Notes: generated by a model from the sequence alone, not told the origin. A stretch of DNA of 64,000 nucleotides from an uncultured Sphaerochaeta sp. (GCF_963667405.1 NZ_OY763408.1:1-64000); one strand, 5' to 3'; counted from the first letter of the stretch, positions 16,371 to 24,590 are shown. A program made the numbers and translations.

Positions 16371-16386
16371 TGTTGTAAAAACAACA
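16371..16386. promoter_or_regulatory. Perfect palindromic operator for the Crp/Fnr regulator
   Basis: TGTTGT, a 4-base AAAA centre and ACAACA form a perfect 6+6 inverted repeat in the short divergent region between the regulator and the ferredoxin. The overall 16-base length matches Crp/Fnr-type sites. If TACCAT at 16408-16413 is the -10 box of the ferredoxin gene, the predicted start (about 16420) places the palindrome centre at -41.5, the usual class II activator position. Confidence 0.7.
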
Positions 16387-16444
16387 TATATTCTTTGGAG
16401 GCCATGGTACCATAGCTTGCGATGCAAGACAATGGAGGACAGAT

Positions 16445-17137
16445 ATGATCAGACAGATGATTACCATAGATGAAGAGAAGTGCAACGGTTGCGGTTTGTG
16501 CGTGAGCGCCTGCCAGGAAGGGGCCATCGGCCTGGTCAACGGCAAGGCTGTGCTGCTGCGTGAGGATTACTGCGATGGGCTTGGCAACTGCCTGCCGGTC
16601 TGCCCCACCGGTGCAATCACCTTCGAGGAGCGTGAGGCGCCTGCCTTCAACCACGAAGAGGTGGAGAAGCTGATGGGTGAGCAGAAGCCTGTCTTCAGCT
16701 GTCCCGGCAGCCAGATCAAGGTAATGAAGCAGGAGACCCGGAAAGAAGAGATCCAAAGCCCCCAGAAGATGGCAAGCCAGCTTCGCCAATGGCCTGTGCA
16801 GATCAAGCTGGCTTCCCCCAATGCCGCTTTCTTCAACAATTGCGACCTGCTCATTGCCGCCGACTGTGCAGCATATGCCTATGGGGATTTCCACAATACC
16901 TTCATCCGCAACCGGGTCACCCTCATCGGCTGTCCCAAGCTCGATGAAGGCGACTATGCGGAGAAACTGTCGGCAATTTTTGCCAGCCATGACATCCGAA
17001 GCGTCACGGTGGCTCGGATGGAGGTCCCTTGCTGCGGAGGCCTCGACCATGCGGTCAAGCGAGCCATCACCGCCAGCGGGAAGATCATACCCCTTGCCGT
17101 GGTGACCATCTCCTCCGAAGGGGAGATTCTTCGCTAG
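16445..17137 (+). CDS. 4Fe-4S ferredoxin-type protein with C-terminal domain
   Basis: A 230-aa protein. The N-terminal 60 residues carry Fe-S cluster motifs: CNGCGLCVSAC at 13-23, then CDGLGNCLPVCP around 43-54. Residues 65-230 form a second domain with conserved-looking Cys pairs (NNCDLLIAADCAA, GCPKL, VPCCGGLDHA). This architecture is common in anaerobes beside Crp/Fnr regulators and the hybrid-cluster protein, where it is thought to supply electrons. No hcp gene is present in this window. A strong GGAGGA lies before the ATG. Regulation by the divergent Crp/Fnr protein through the 16371-16386 palindrome is likely. Confidence 0.88.
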   Translation: MIRQMITIDEEKCNGCGLCVSACQEGAIGLVNGKAVLLREDYCDGLGNCLPVCPTGAITFEEREAPAFNHEEVEKLMGEQKPVFSCPGSQIKVMKQETRKEEIQSPQKMASQLRQWPVQIKLASPNAAFFNNCDLLIAADCAAYAYGDFHNTFIRNRVTLIGCPKLDEGDYAEKLSAIFASHDIRSVTVARMEVPCCGGLDHAVKRAITASGKIIPLAVVTISSEGEILR

Positions 17138-18201
17138 TAGATCCAGGAAGCCCCTATGCCAAGAGCAATCACCTGGTCTCCCTCCCAGTTGAACAGATCC
17201 GAGCTCTGTCCGAAGGGAGCCGAGAGGTATCCTACCAGACTGAATCCCTCAAAGACCGACCAGACAGCACCCACTGTTGTGTTCATCGACAGGTCGAGTG
17301 GGCTGAGGATGGTCCTCAGACTGAAGGAGAGGCTGCTTGTTGGGGTATAGACAAGCTCAGGGTAGAGCAGGAGGGTGCAGGTTGCATCCTCCTGACCTTT
17401 GAACGCCCAGCTCTCCAAGGGGCGGCTGAGAAATTCCAGACGCAGTGCCAGGGTGCGGTCACCGGAGAAGTAGAGAGAGTGGAACAAGCCTCCGCTGATC
17501 AGGAAAGAGGAAGCATCGGCTGAGAATGCATGGTCAAGCTCGACCGAAGAGCTGAGATACCAATCGGCTCCGATGTTTCCCTGCAGGCTCACATAGGGTT
17601 TGTGCGCTCGTGCTCCCGAATCGATGGTAGCGTATCCTGCCTCCACCTTTGTCTCCCCTACATTCGTATAGAAACGGAAGCCAAAGCCTGCATCCTCAAT
17701 CCTGCCGGAAGTGTTGGGGATGAGTATAGCCTCAACAAAGCTGAAGAAACCCAGCGGATAGTTCAGTGCTGCCATCCAATCGGTCTTGTCCCTAAGGGTG
17801 GTCTGCGTCAGGCTTACTGACGTAGAGGAGCTGCCGTAGAGTACATCTGCTGCATTGAAGAGCATACCGTCGCCCCAGCTGAGCCGGGTTTTCCCTGCAG
17901 TCAAGCGGAAGGAGGGGAAGCGTGCACGCAGGTACGCCTTGTGGATGACCTCTTCCAAGGTTGGAGTGGTATCAGGATACGATGCCTTGAGCACGACCTC
18001 CCCGCGGACATTGCCCGAGCTCGGGGAGGGAAGGGAGATCTTCAGGTCCATGCCCATTCCCTGGTGAACCGTCTCTGTAGAGGGCTTGTAGGAGAGGCCT
18101 CCCAAAAGCGACATATCCACCACAGGGACTACGGCCGCAAGAAGCGGAGTCAGCAGGAAAGCGAGTACCAGAAGCAAGAGGAGTGTTCGTTTCCCTACCA
18201 T
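17134..18201 (-). CDS. Predicted outer-membrane beta-barrel protein (export cassette 1)
   Basis: A 355-aa exported protein with an N-terminal signal (hydrophobic LLLLLVLAFLLTPLLAA) and a body made of alternating amphipathic strands that ends in an aromatic residue (WIY), as is usual for barrels recognised by BamA. The segment RLSWGDGMLFNAADVLYG resembles the WG..D..N..D pattern of DUF1302/alginate-export-type barrels. It is the last gene of the seven-gene minus-strand operon and overlaps the LolA-like gene by 7 bases. Its probable role is an outer-membrane exit or acceptor for whatever the ABC/FtsX complex and the LolA-like carrier move; this is inferred from context. Confidence 0.7.
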   Translation of the reverse strand: MVGKRTLLLLLVLAFLLTPLLAAVVPVVDMSLLGGLSYKPSTETVHQGMGMDLKISLPSPSSGNVRGEVVLKASYPDTTPTLEEVIHKAYLRARFPSFRLTAGKTRLSWGDGMLFNAADVLYGSSSTSVSLTQTTLRDKTDWMAALNYPLGFFSFVEAILIPNTSGRIEDAGFGFRFYTNVGETKVEAGYATIDSGARAHKPYVSLQGNIGADWYLSSSVELDHAFSADASSFLISGGLFHSLYFSGDRTLALRLEFLSRPLESWAFKGQEDATCTLLLYPELVYTPTSSLSFSLRTILSPLDLSMNTTVGAVWSVFEGFSLVGYLSAPFGQSSDLFNWEGDQVIALGIGASWIY

Positions 18202-18941
18202 GTCAGATTCTCCAGGGAGAAGAGATTGGCAGCAAGAGGAACATTTACCTCCAGGCTGTCCAAGGTCATCCAGGTAGCACTGTCACGCTTCATCTTGTCC
18301 TCGATTTTCGTCTCGGAGGGGAGTGTCCTTCCTTCAGTCTCGACGGTGGAAAGGACTTCCATCACCTTCAGGAGCCGCTTCTGGGCTGTGGAGTACTCAG
18401 CCTTCCACACCAGGTAGGTCTGCTTGTCCACCCAGATTTTCTGCACCGGGTAGGCTATGGTACGCTTCTTTGCGGTGAGCGTCAGCACATGACAGTCATG
18501 GCCATTGACGGTCTCACTGCCTTCCAGGACCACCGTATAGCTGTCCAGCGTATTCTTCTCCTCGGTCATATCCTCATAGGAGAGATCGCTTCCCAGCACC
18601 GACTGCCTGAGGGCCGCCCCCTGCAATCGGATCAGCTCCTCTGCATCGGGATAGAAGAGATAGAGACTCGACTGGGTCCTCAGGATCTTCTGCCCCCGCT
18701 CAGCGGTACTGGTGAATTCGATCAGGGAGTCGCTGGTTCCTCGTGCCCATGCCTTGAAGGTGCTGATCTTGGTTCCGAACCGATCGGTGGTCTTGATGGA
18801 GCCAGTGGAGACCGAGGTGTCAAAGGTGGCCATCTCATCCATCCTGCGGATGACATCCTCGCCGGTGAGGGCGAACAGGAACGAAGGGATGGTGCAAAGA
18901 AGCAGCAGGGTCAAAAGGAGTTTGACGACAGGTTTAGACAT
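18195..18941 (-). CDS. LolA-like periplasmic carrier (outer-membrane lipoprotein-sorting family, cassette 1)
   Basis: A 248-aa exported protein with a signal peptide (LLLTLLLLCTIPSFLFA) and a body typical of the LolA-like family annotated as outer-membrane lipoprotein-sorting protein: an initial helix (GEDVIRRMDEM), long beta strands, and motifs such as GSDLSYEDM and KIWVDKQTYLVWKAEY. Such half-barrels bind acyl chains or hydrophobic cargo in the periplasm. It overlaps both the FtsX-type permease upstream and the barrel gene downstream. A paralogue with the same GSDFSYADM motif occurs at 33009-33770 beside an RND pump. Confidence 0.85.
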   Translation of the reverse strand: MSKPVVKLLLTLLLLCTIPSFLFALTGEDVIRRMDEMATFDTSVSTGSIKTTDRFGTKISTFKAWARGTSDSLIEFTSTAERGQKILRTQSSLYLFYPDAEELIRLQGAALRQSVLGSDLSYEDMTEEKNTLDSYTVVLEGSETVNGHDCHVLTLTAKKRTIAYPVQKIWVDKQTYLVWKAEYSTAQKRLLKVMEVLSTVETEGRTLPSETKIEDKMKRDSATWMTLDSLEVNVPLAANLFSLENLTW

Positions 18942-20169
18942 AGCGCAGAGCCTCCACTATTTGGATTTTTGAAGCACGTCGGGAAGGAATGAGGGTGGAA
19001 AGGGATGCAATGATGATTGCATACACCCAAACAAAGAGGGCGATGAAAAAGTTGACCTGTGGGTACAGGATGGAGGATATCTCCATGTCCACCCCACTCA
19101 TTGCTTCGGTGAAGTTCAGCCCCACCTTGCTGAGAATGAAGACGATGATCAGGCCGGCAATGGTTCCAAGGGTGGATCCTATGATGCTGATGAAACTGCC
19201 TTCGAGCAAGAAGAGCCTGGTAAGCTCCTTGCCTTGCATGCCCAATGCTCCGAGTGTCCCGATCTCCCGCATCCGTTCATAGATGACCATCATCGTCGTA
19301 TTGATGATCACTGTGCTGCCAAGCACGAAGAAGATCGCTCCCATGACGTAGTAGATTACCTTGGCGATGGTAAGGAAGGAGTACATCGTATTCAGATCCT
19401 TCCATGCTTTGGTTTCGGTCCCCAGCGAGAGCTCGGTTTGGAGCAGTTCCTTCACCGAAGATGCTACATCCCGCTCCTTGTATCCGTCCTCGGTCAACAG
19501 GAGTATCTCCTGGACCTGTCCCTCCATCCTCAAGAGGTATTGGGCTCTGTCAAGCGGAACATAGAGCACCTTTGCGCTGAGCCCTCCCACGGGGAAGGAG
19601 GCAATGCCTACAATCTGGAAGGTCATGGCATTCGACCCGCGCAAGGCCGTGGATGTGAGCACCGTCACCTTGTCCCCCAGGTTCAGGTGGAGATCACGGG
19701 CAAGCAAGGATCCGATGAGCATCTCATTGTTGCCCTCGGTGGGGAGCCTTCCCTCCGTCACCAGCGACGGGAAGTCGATGAAGGCAGCTTCGGTGGCGAA
19801 GTCCACCCCGACACCCATCGCAGCATTGTTGTTGCCGTTCAGATAGAGGTTGGCAGGGAAGTTGATTCGTGCCGTTAGAGCACGCACTCCCTCCTGGTCT
19901 GCAACCAAGGGCAGGACCGCATCCGCTTCAAGACTCAGATGCAAGGGGTTGTACCGCTCATACTGCTCAAAGGACTCATGGCGAACTCTCACCTCGCCGG
20001 TGTAATAGCTGACGAGATTGGTTGCCATGTCACTCTCCATTGCCTCCAGCAGGGCCAGAAGGGCCATGATGGCCATGGCAGAGACTGCGATGGCGATGGC
20101 GCTGAGCATCGAGCGACGGAAATTGCGGAATATGTTGCGAAACGCAACGGCAGGAAGTTTGATCGTCAT
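18934..20169 (-). CDS. ABC transporter permease, FtsX/MacB type (second subunit)
   Basis: A 411-aa membrane protein with one N-terminal helix (SMLSAIAIAVSAMAIMALL), a large periplasmic domain of about 215 residues, and three C-terminal helices (IIFVLGSTVIINTTMMVIYERMREIG, then the region near ISIIGS and the last 40 residues). The ERMREIGTLGALGM motif after the second helix is typical of LolC/LolE and MacB permeases. The start is ATG 20169 (MTIKLPAVAF), with AGGAGGAAA just before it; the longer frame has no support. It follows its partner permease after 11 bases and overlaps the LolA-like gene, suggesting LolCDE-like extraction of cargo from the inner membrane. Confidence 0.9.
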   Translation of the reverse strand: MTIKLPAVAFRNIFRNFRRSMLSAIAIAVSAMAIMALLALLEAMESDMATNLVSYYTGEVRVRHESFEQYERYNPLHLSLEADAVLPLVADQEGVRALTARINFPANLYLNGNNNAAMGVGVDFATEAAFIDFPSLVTEGRLPTEGNNEMLIGSLLARDLHLNLGDKVTVLTSTALRGSNAMTFQIVGIASFPVGGLSAKVLYVPLDRAQYLLRMEGQVQEILLLTEDGYKERDVASSVKELLQTELSLGTETKAWKDLNTMYSFLTIAKVIYYVMGAIFFVLGSTVIINTTMMVIYERMREIGTLGALGMQGKELTRLFLLEGSFISIIGSTLGTIAGLIIVFILSKVGLNFTEAMSGVDMEISSILYPQVNFFIALFVWVYAIIIASLSTLIPSRRASKIQIVEALRYV

Positions 20170-20180
20170 TGCATTTCCTC

Positions 20181-21437
20181 CTATTGGTGATGCAGACAGG
20201 TGGGGATGTCGAGTTTCAGTGCACGCCTGATGGGGAAAATCGCCACCAGCATGGACAGGCCGATCCCACTGAAGAAAGCCTTGGCGATGGTTGCAATGCT
20301 CCATGCGCCGCGCATGACATTCTGGACCCTGAACCCGATATCCATATCCCGGAACACAAAACCAAAATCGAATCCGACATTGACCAGATAGAGATTGGCG
20401 AGGACTCCGAGCAGGATGCCGACCAACGATCCGACCAGGCCGATCCCCCCTGCCTCAAAGAGGAAGGAGAAGAGGATGTCCCGATCTTTCATACCCAGGG
20501 CGCGCATCATCCCGATCTCGCGCATCCGCTCAAACATTGCCATCAGCATGGTGTTGGAAACACCCACTGCTGCGATGATGAAGACCAGGAAAAGGATCAA
20601 TCCCGTTCCTCCTTGCTTAGCCTCAAGCAAGGCAAGATAGTCACGGGCTAGGTCTTCCCACGTAAAGACGCGCAGCTGTGGGTCGATGGAGGCAAGGTCA
20701 GCCTGCAAGGTTTTGCTGACAGAGTCCAGGTCGCTCTTCTGAGGAAGCAGGATGTCGATGCTCGTCACCGCTCCTTCCATGGCGAGATAGAGATCCGCCG
20801 CATCCTTGTCCATCATGACCAGGGTGCGATTCACATTCGGATTGGGACAGTTGACGATGCCGACGATCTGCATATCGAAAGCCTCATAGAAGCCTCCCTT
20901 TCCGCGGGTGACGAAGGTGACCCAGTAGCCTACCTTTGCCCCGATATCCTCAGCGAACCAACTTCCGAGGACCACGCCGTCCATCTCGCCCTTTTGCAGG
21001 AAGCGTCCCTCAAGCAGGGTATCCTTGAATCGGTAGACGGAAAAATCCGTCTCGGGGTTGATGGCGGTCACCTGGACCGTCATATTCCCGTCCTCCCCGA
21101 AATCTTCCTGGTAGAGGATCATGTCGGCAGCAAATACCGTTCGCTCGGTTGCGGTGATGCCCTTTTGGGCAAGCAGGTCCAGCACTGCTTCGGGATCTTC
21201 GATGGAGGACTCCACCGGAAGGAACATTCTTTCTTCCCAATAGGAGGCCTTATGGATGCGCAGCGATGCGGTTTCGTACCACTGCAGGTTGCGCATGGAC
21301 TCCAGATTTGCTCCCATGAGCAGGGAGTCCACGAAGATGTACATCATCAGCCCCATAGCTATGGCTATGGAGGTGATGAGGGTTCTCCGCTTGTATCGCA
21401 GCAGGTTCTTGGCCGCAAGTTCCAAGATGAATTTCAT
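20181..21437 (-). CDS. ABC transporter permease, FtsX/MacB type (first subunit)
   Basis: A 418-aa protein with the same plan as its neighbour: N-terminal helix (LITSIAIAMGLMMYIFV), a periplasmic domain of about 220 residues, and three C-terminal helices with FERMREIGMMRALGMKD. The two permeases differ in sequence but share layout, so they probably form a heterodimer on the shared ATPase. The start ATG overlaps the stop of the ATPase gene. The periplasmic domain is longer than in simple FtsX, as expected for LolC/E- or MacB-like mechanotransmission. Confidence 0.9.
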   Translation of the reverse strand: MKFILELAAKNLLRYKRRTLITSIAIAMGLMMYIFVDSLLMGANLESMRNLQWYETASLRIHKASYWEERMFLPVESSIEDPEAVLDLLAQKGITATERTVFAADMILYQEDFGEDGNMTVQVTAINPETDFSVYRFKDTLLEGRFLQKGEMDGVVLGSWFAEDIGAKVGYWVTFVTRGKGGFYEAFDMQIVGIVNCPNPNVNRTLVMMDKDAADLYLAMEGAVTSIDILLPQKSDLDSVSKTLQADLASIDPQLRVFTWEDLARDYLALLEAKQGGTGLILFLVFIIAAVGVSNTMLMAMFERMREIGMMRALGMKDRDILFSFLFEAGGIGLVGSLVGILLGVLANLYLVNVGFDFGFVFRDMDIGFRVQNVMRGAWSIATIAKAFFSGIGLSMLVAIFPIRRALKLDIPTCLHHQ

Positions 21438-22117
21438 CAGGCTCTCCTTTCATCACTGACAATGGTGCCATCATGAAGTTGTACCAGACGTGTGGCATAA
21501 TCCATGACCATCTGGTCGTGGGTGGAGAAGATGAACGTGGTTCCATACTTCTCGTTCATCCGTTTCATGAGTTTGAGAATCTCTTCCCCGGTCTTGGAGT
21601 CGAGGTTTGCCGTAGGCTCATCGGCAAGGATGATCTGGGGCTGTTTGACCAATGCCCGTGCGATGGCAATCCGCTGTTGCTGGCCACCGCTGAGTTTTGC
21701 CGGTCGTCTGTGTTCCATGCCTGCCAGCCCTACTTCCTTGAGCACCTCCATGGTCCGCCTCTCGATTTCGCTCTTGTTCACATCCAGAAGGGAGAGGACG
21801 AAAGAGACATTCTCGTAGGCGGAGAGCACCGGGATCAGATTGTAGGTCTGGAAAATGAAGCCAAGGTTGTTTCTCCGGAAGGTGGTCTTCTCTGTTTTGC
21901 CCATCCCGCTGATCGGAATGTCATTGATGAAGATCTCTCCCTCATCGATGGCATCGATGCATCCGATGAGATTGAGCAACGTTGTCTTGCCCGAGCCTGA
22001 GGGACCTGCAATGGAGAGAAATTCTCCCTTGCCCACTTCCAATGAGACCTGTTTGAGGGCCTTGACGACACTCTCCCCGCTTTTGTAGTTGCGCGATACC
22101 TTATCTACCTTGATCAT
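21437..22117 (-). CDS. ABC transporter ATP-binding protein, LolD/MacB type
   Basis: A 226-aa ATPase with Walker A GPSGSGKTTLL near 40, Q-loop (FIFQTYNLIPVLSAYENV), signature LSGGQQQRIAIARAL and Walker B IILADEPTANLD. The YNLIPVLSAYENV stretch is characteristic of the LolD/MacB/FtsE group, in line with the two FtsX-type permeases downstream. Genes overlap on both sides (4 bases with the slipin gene, 1 base with the permease), so synthesis is tightly coupled. Confidence 0.95.
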   Translation of the reverse strand: MIKVDKVSRNYKSGESVVKALKQVSLEVGKGEFLSIAGPSGSGKTTLLNLIGCIDAIDEGEIFINDIPISGMGKTEKTTFRRNNLGFIFQTYNLIPVLSAYENVSFVLSLLDVNKSEIERRTMEVLKEVGLAGMEHRRPAKLSGGQQQRIAIARALVKQPQIILADEPTANLDSKTGEEILKLMKRMNEKYGTTFIFSTHDQMVMDYATRLVQLHDGTIVSDERRA

Positions 22118-23208
22118 ACTTGTTCCTTTTGCTTGTCTGCTTGCTCGGTTTCTTGTTGTTTCTGTAAGGCTGCACTGCCAAGTACAGCACCAAAGTCCAT
22201 ATGGTCCAGGATGGATGCGGGCATCAGCATCATGGAGTTGTTCTGCCTGATACCCTCGTAGATCATGTTCATTGACCTGAGTTGGAGAGCGATGGAGTCC
22301 TTGGCGTACTCGGCTGAAGCCTCACGGAATTTCTTTGCGATCTCGACCTCGGCCGCCCCAAGGATGATTCGCGACTCCTTCTCCCGTTCTGCCTGTGCCT
22401 GCTTGCTCAACGAGTCCTCAAGCTCCTTGGGGATGATGATGTCGGTGATTTCCACCGAAAGGATGGACACTCCCCAGGGGTTGGTCTTTGCATCCAAGGC
22501 CTGCTGGATCTCACGGCCCAACTCCTCACGCTTGCTGAGCAGGCTCGAGAGCGGGTGTTTTCCGATGGAGTCACGAAGTGCTGTCTGTGCCGAAAGGATG
22601 ACCGCCTCGGTGTAATCTTCCACCTCAAGGATGGCTTTCTTGGCATCCCAGATCATCCAGAAGCAGAGTGCATCGACATGCACCGGTACGGTGTCCTTGG
22701 TCAGGGTTTTCTCTGCGCTGAAGTCGGTTGCCCTGATACGCATATCGAGAAACTCGGCTATTCGGTCTACCAGGGGGATGAGCAGGAACAGTCCAGGTCC
22801 CTGCACTTTGTGGAACTTGCCCAGCCTGAGGATGATCACCTTGTCCCAGTGGTAAACAAGCTGGAAAGAGGAAGAGAAGAGAAGCCCCAAGGTGGCGAAG
22901 ATGGTGATGGGGTAGAGATACACGGACAATCCCCCAACCACCCCGACCCACAGCATCAGCAGGAGGCTGGTCATGGTGACCCACAGCGGGAAGATGGCAA
23001 TGACCAACGCGCAGAGGAAGACTGCGGTGCTTACCGCCACAACTGCCTCTATCCCAAGGAAGGGGAAGATTGCGAGTTGGAGTACCGATCCGGCACCGAG
23101 AAAGATAGCCAACACCAAAAAGGAGATCGACCCGAAGGCGAAGTCCTTCTTGAGGGTGAACCCTTTCAGGTTCTTGATGCGTTCAATTTTCTTTTGGTAC
23201 AGGTTCAT
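22114..23208 (-). CDS. Slipin/stomatin-type SPFH membrane protein
   Basis: A 364-aa protein. The first 120 residues contain several hydrophobic segments (FLVLAIFLGAGSVLQLAIFPFL, AVVAVSTAVFLCALVIAIFPLW, then SLLLMLWVGVVGGLSVYLYP), followed by a band-7/SPFH domain (VIILRLGKFHKVQGPGLFLLIPLVDRI) and a coiled helical tail rich in Ala, Glu and Lys ending in QKQQETEQADKQKEQV. SPFH proteins form large membrane-bound assemblies that organise lipids or control proteases. Its place inside an ABC/LolA operon suggests a role in the same envelope complex. It overlaps the GntR gene by 4 bases. Confidence 0.88.
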   Translation of the reverse strand: MNLYQKKIERIKNLKGFTLKKDFAFGSISFLVLAIFLGAGSVLQLAIFPFLGIEAVVAVSTAVFLCALVIAIFPLWVTMTSLLLMLWVGVVGGLSVYLYPITIFATLGLLFSSSFQLVYHWDKVIILRLGKFHKVQGPGLFLLIPLVDRIAEFLDMRIRATDFSAEKTLTKDTVPVHVDALCFWMIWDAKKAILEVEDYTEAVILSAQTALRDSIGKHPLSSLLSKREELGREIQQALDAKTNPWGVSILSVEITDIIIPKELEDSLSKQAQAEREKESRIILGAAEVEIAKKFREASAEYAKDSIALQLRSMNMIYEGIRQNNSMMLMPASILDHMDFGAVLGSAALQKQQETEQADKQKEQV

Positions 23209-23624
23209 GATATATCCTCTTTTTTCTGTTGTTCAGATCCAAGGTCACTGATGGTTTGCAGGATTTCCTCGAAACTGAATCCATAGCTGGCAGCCTTGGT
23301 AAGGAACTCCTTGCTTAATTGGGAGAGAATGCGTTCACGCTCGATGGCATCGATGCTGATTTTCTTGTCGCTGATGAACGTTCCGGATCCCTGCTGGGTG
23401 ACTACAATGTTGCGGATTTCCATCTCTGCATACGCGCGTGCCACCGTGTTGGGGTTGATGCTCAGATCGACGGCAAGGCTGCGTACGGTAGGCAGCTGAG
23501 CCCCTTTCTCCAGTCTCCCGTCAGCAATGGCCATCTCCACCTGCAGGATGATCTGCTTGTAGAAAGGGACCCCGCTCTTTGCATCCAGGCTGAAATCCAA
23601 TTTCGGTTCCTCTTTCAGTTTCAC
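23205..23624 (-). CDS. GntR-family (YtrA-type) transcriptional regulator
   Basis: A 139-aa short GntR regulator: N-terminal winged helix with PFYKQIILQVEMAI, LPTVRSLAVDLSINPNTVARAYAEM and IVVTQQGSGTFI, and a short C-terminal tail of about 60 residues without a large effector domain, as in the YtrA group. YtrA proteins usually repress the ABC operon they head; here it is the first of seven genes. GTG 23624 is preferred over TTG 23630 because of spacing from GAGG. A palindrome overlapping its promoter is a likely operator. Confidence 0.9.
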   Translation of the reverse strand: MKLKEEPKLDFSLDAKSGVPFYKQIILQVEMAIADGRLEKGAQLPTVRSLAVDLSINPNTVARAYAEMEIRNIVVTQQGSGTFISDKKISIDAIERERILSQLSKEFLTKAASYGFSFEEILQTISDLGSEQQKKEDIS

Positions 23625-23641
23625 CGACAAAACCTCTCTTC

Positions 23642-23677
23642 TTGTACTATTGTACTGGTGTATTAGTACAATGTCAA
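23642..23677 (-). promoter_or_regulatory. Promoter and probable GntR/YtrA operator of export cassette 1
   Basis: On the minus strand, TTGACA (23677-23672), 17 bases, then TACAAT (23654-23649) is a near-consensus promoter. TTGTAC (23650-23655) and GTACAA (23666-23671) form a 22-base inverted repeat lying over the spacer and -10 box. A third half-site, TTGTAC, sits at 23642-23647. Binding here would block RNA polymerase, so autorepression of the operon is likely. Confidence 0.75.
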
Positions 23678-23698
23678 CACAAGCTTTCTTCTGTCCAA

Positions 23699-23731
23699 CA
23701 ACAAAACGGCTGCCTCCGGGGGGAAGCAGCC
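23699..23731 (-). terminator. Intrinsic terminator after the pirin gene
   Basis: A 10-bp stem (plus strand 23708-23717 with 23722-23731, one G-T pair) around a 4-base loop is followed on the minus strand by a T-rich tract (GTTTTGTTGTT). It separates the pirin transcript from the GntR promoter. Confidence 0.8.
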
Positions 23732-23753
23732 GCTTTGCGAGCCAATGTCACTG

Positions 23754-24590
23754 TTACTTGTGCTTGATGAACGTTCCGTTTTGCAGCTCTCGCTGGGCAA
23801 GTGCCAGTTCTTCGCGGGTATTCATGACGATGGGACCGGCCCAGGCGATGGGCTCGCCAAGCGGTTTGGCACTGTAGAGGAAGATTCTTGCCCCCTCGTT
23901 CCCCGCCTTCAGTGACAACGTGTCACCCTCACCGAAGAGAATTGCGCGGTGGTAGGGCACTTCCTGCCCATCGGTGTGCACTGAGCCCCGGACCAGGTAA
24001 ATGAACAGGGTGTGCCCAGGATCGAGGGTGAGGGTGAACTCAGTCCCCATCTCCAGCTTCACATCAAGGTAGAGGGTACGGACATAGTCCCCCTGCTCAG
24101 GACCATCGACTCCTTCATACGAACCACTGATAACCCTCACTTCCTTTCCTTCACCTGTTACCACCGGTATTTGGGGGGAGCGGATGTCGCGGTAGGCGGG
24201 AACGGTCATCTTGTCCTTCTGCGGCAGGTTGATCCACAGCTGTGTACCCAACATCAGATTGCTTGGTTTGGGCATCTCCTGGTGGATGATGCCGCTGCCA
24301 CCGGTCATCCATTGGCAGCAACCGTCGTCAATGGTACCGCTGTTGCCCATGCTGTCCCCATGCTCGATCTCCCCTTCAATGAGATAGGTGACCGTCTCGA
24401 TGCCCCGGTGCGGATGCCAGGGAAAGCCTTTGACGTAATCCTTCGGATCGGTGGCATCAAACGCATCGAGCATGAGAAAGGGATCGAACTCCTTCACATC
24501 ATGGTAGCCGATGACCCGTACCAATTTCACGCCTGCCCCATCGTACTGGACAGCGCCTCCTGTGATTCTCCTGATCGGTTTTACCTGCAT
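23754..24590 (-). CDS. Pirin family protein
   Basis: A 278-aa bicupin. The metal-binding motif HPHRGIETVTYL lies near residues 57-68, with a further His and Glu in IIHQEMP, matching the iron or metal site of pirins; some bacterial pirins have quercetinase activity. Start ATG 24590 (MQVKPIRRI) is chosen because GGAGTCACC precedes it and the upstream extension runs into the terminator of the ferritin gene. It is a single-gene unit on the minus strand with terminators on both sides. The physiological substrate is unknown. Confidence 0.92.
   Translation of the reverse strand: MQVKPIRRITGGAVQYDGAGVKLVRVIGYHDVKEFDPFLMLDAFDATDPKDYVKGFPWHPHRGIETVTYLIEGEIEHGDSMGNSGTIDDGCCQWMTGGSGIIHQEMPKPSNLMLGTQLWINLPQKDKMTVPAYRDIRSPQIPVVTGEGKEVRVISGSYEGVDGPEQGDYVRTLYLDVKLEMGTEFTLTLDPGHTLFIYLVRGSVHTDGQEVPYHRAILFGEGDTLSLKAGNEGARIFLYSAKPLGEPIAWAGPIVMNTREELALAQRELQNGTFIKHK

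Noticed and set aside
16301..17050. Minus-strand open frame of about 250 codons antisense to the ferredoxin gene
   Set aside because: The ferredoxin frame has clear Cys cluster motifs; the antisense frame has none and would remove the promoter region.
18183..18992. Plus-strand open frame of 269 codons under the LolA-like gene
   Set aside because: It is antisense to a family member with a signal peptide and conserved motifs, with no start signals of its own.
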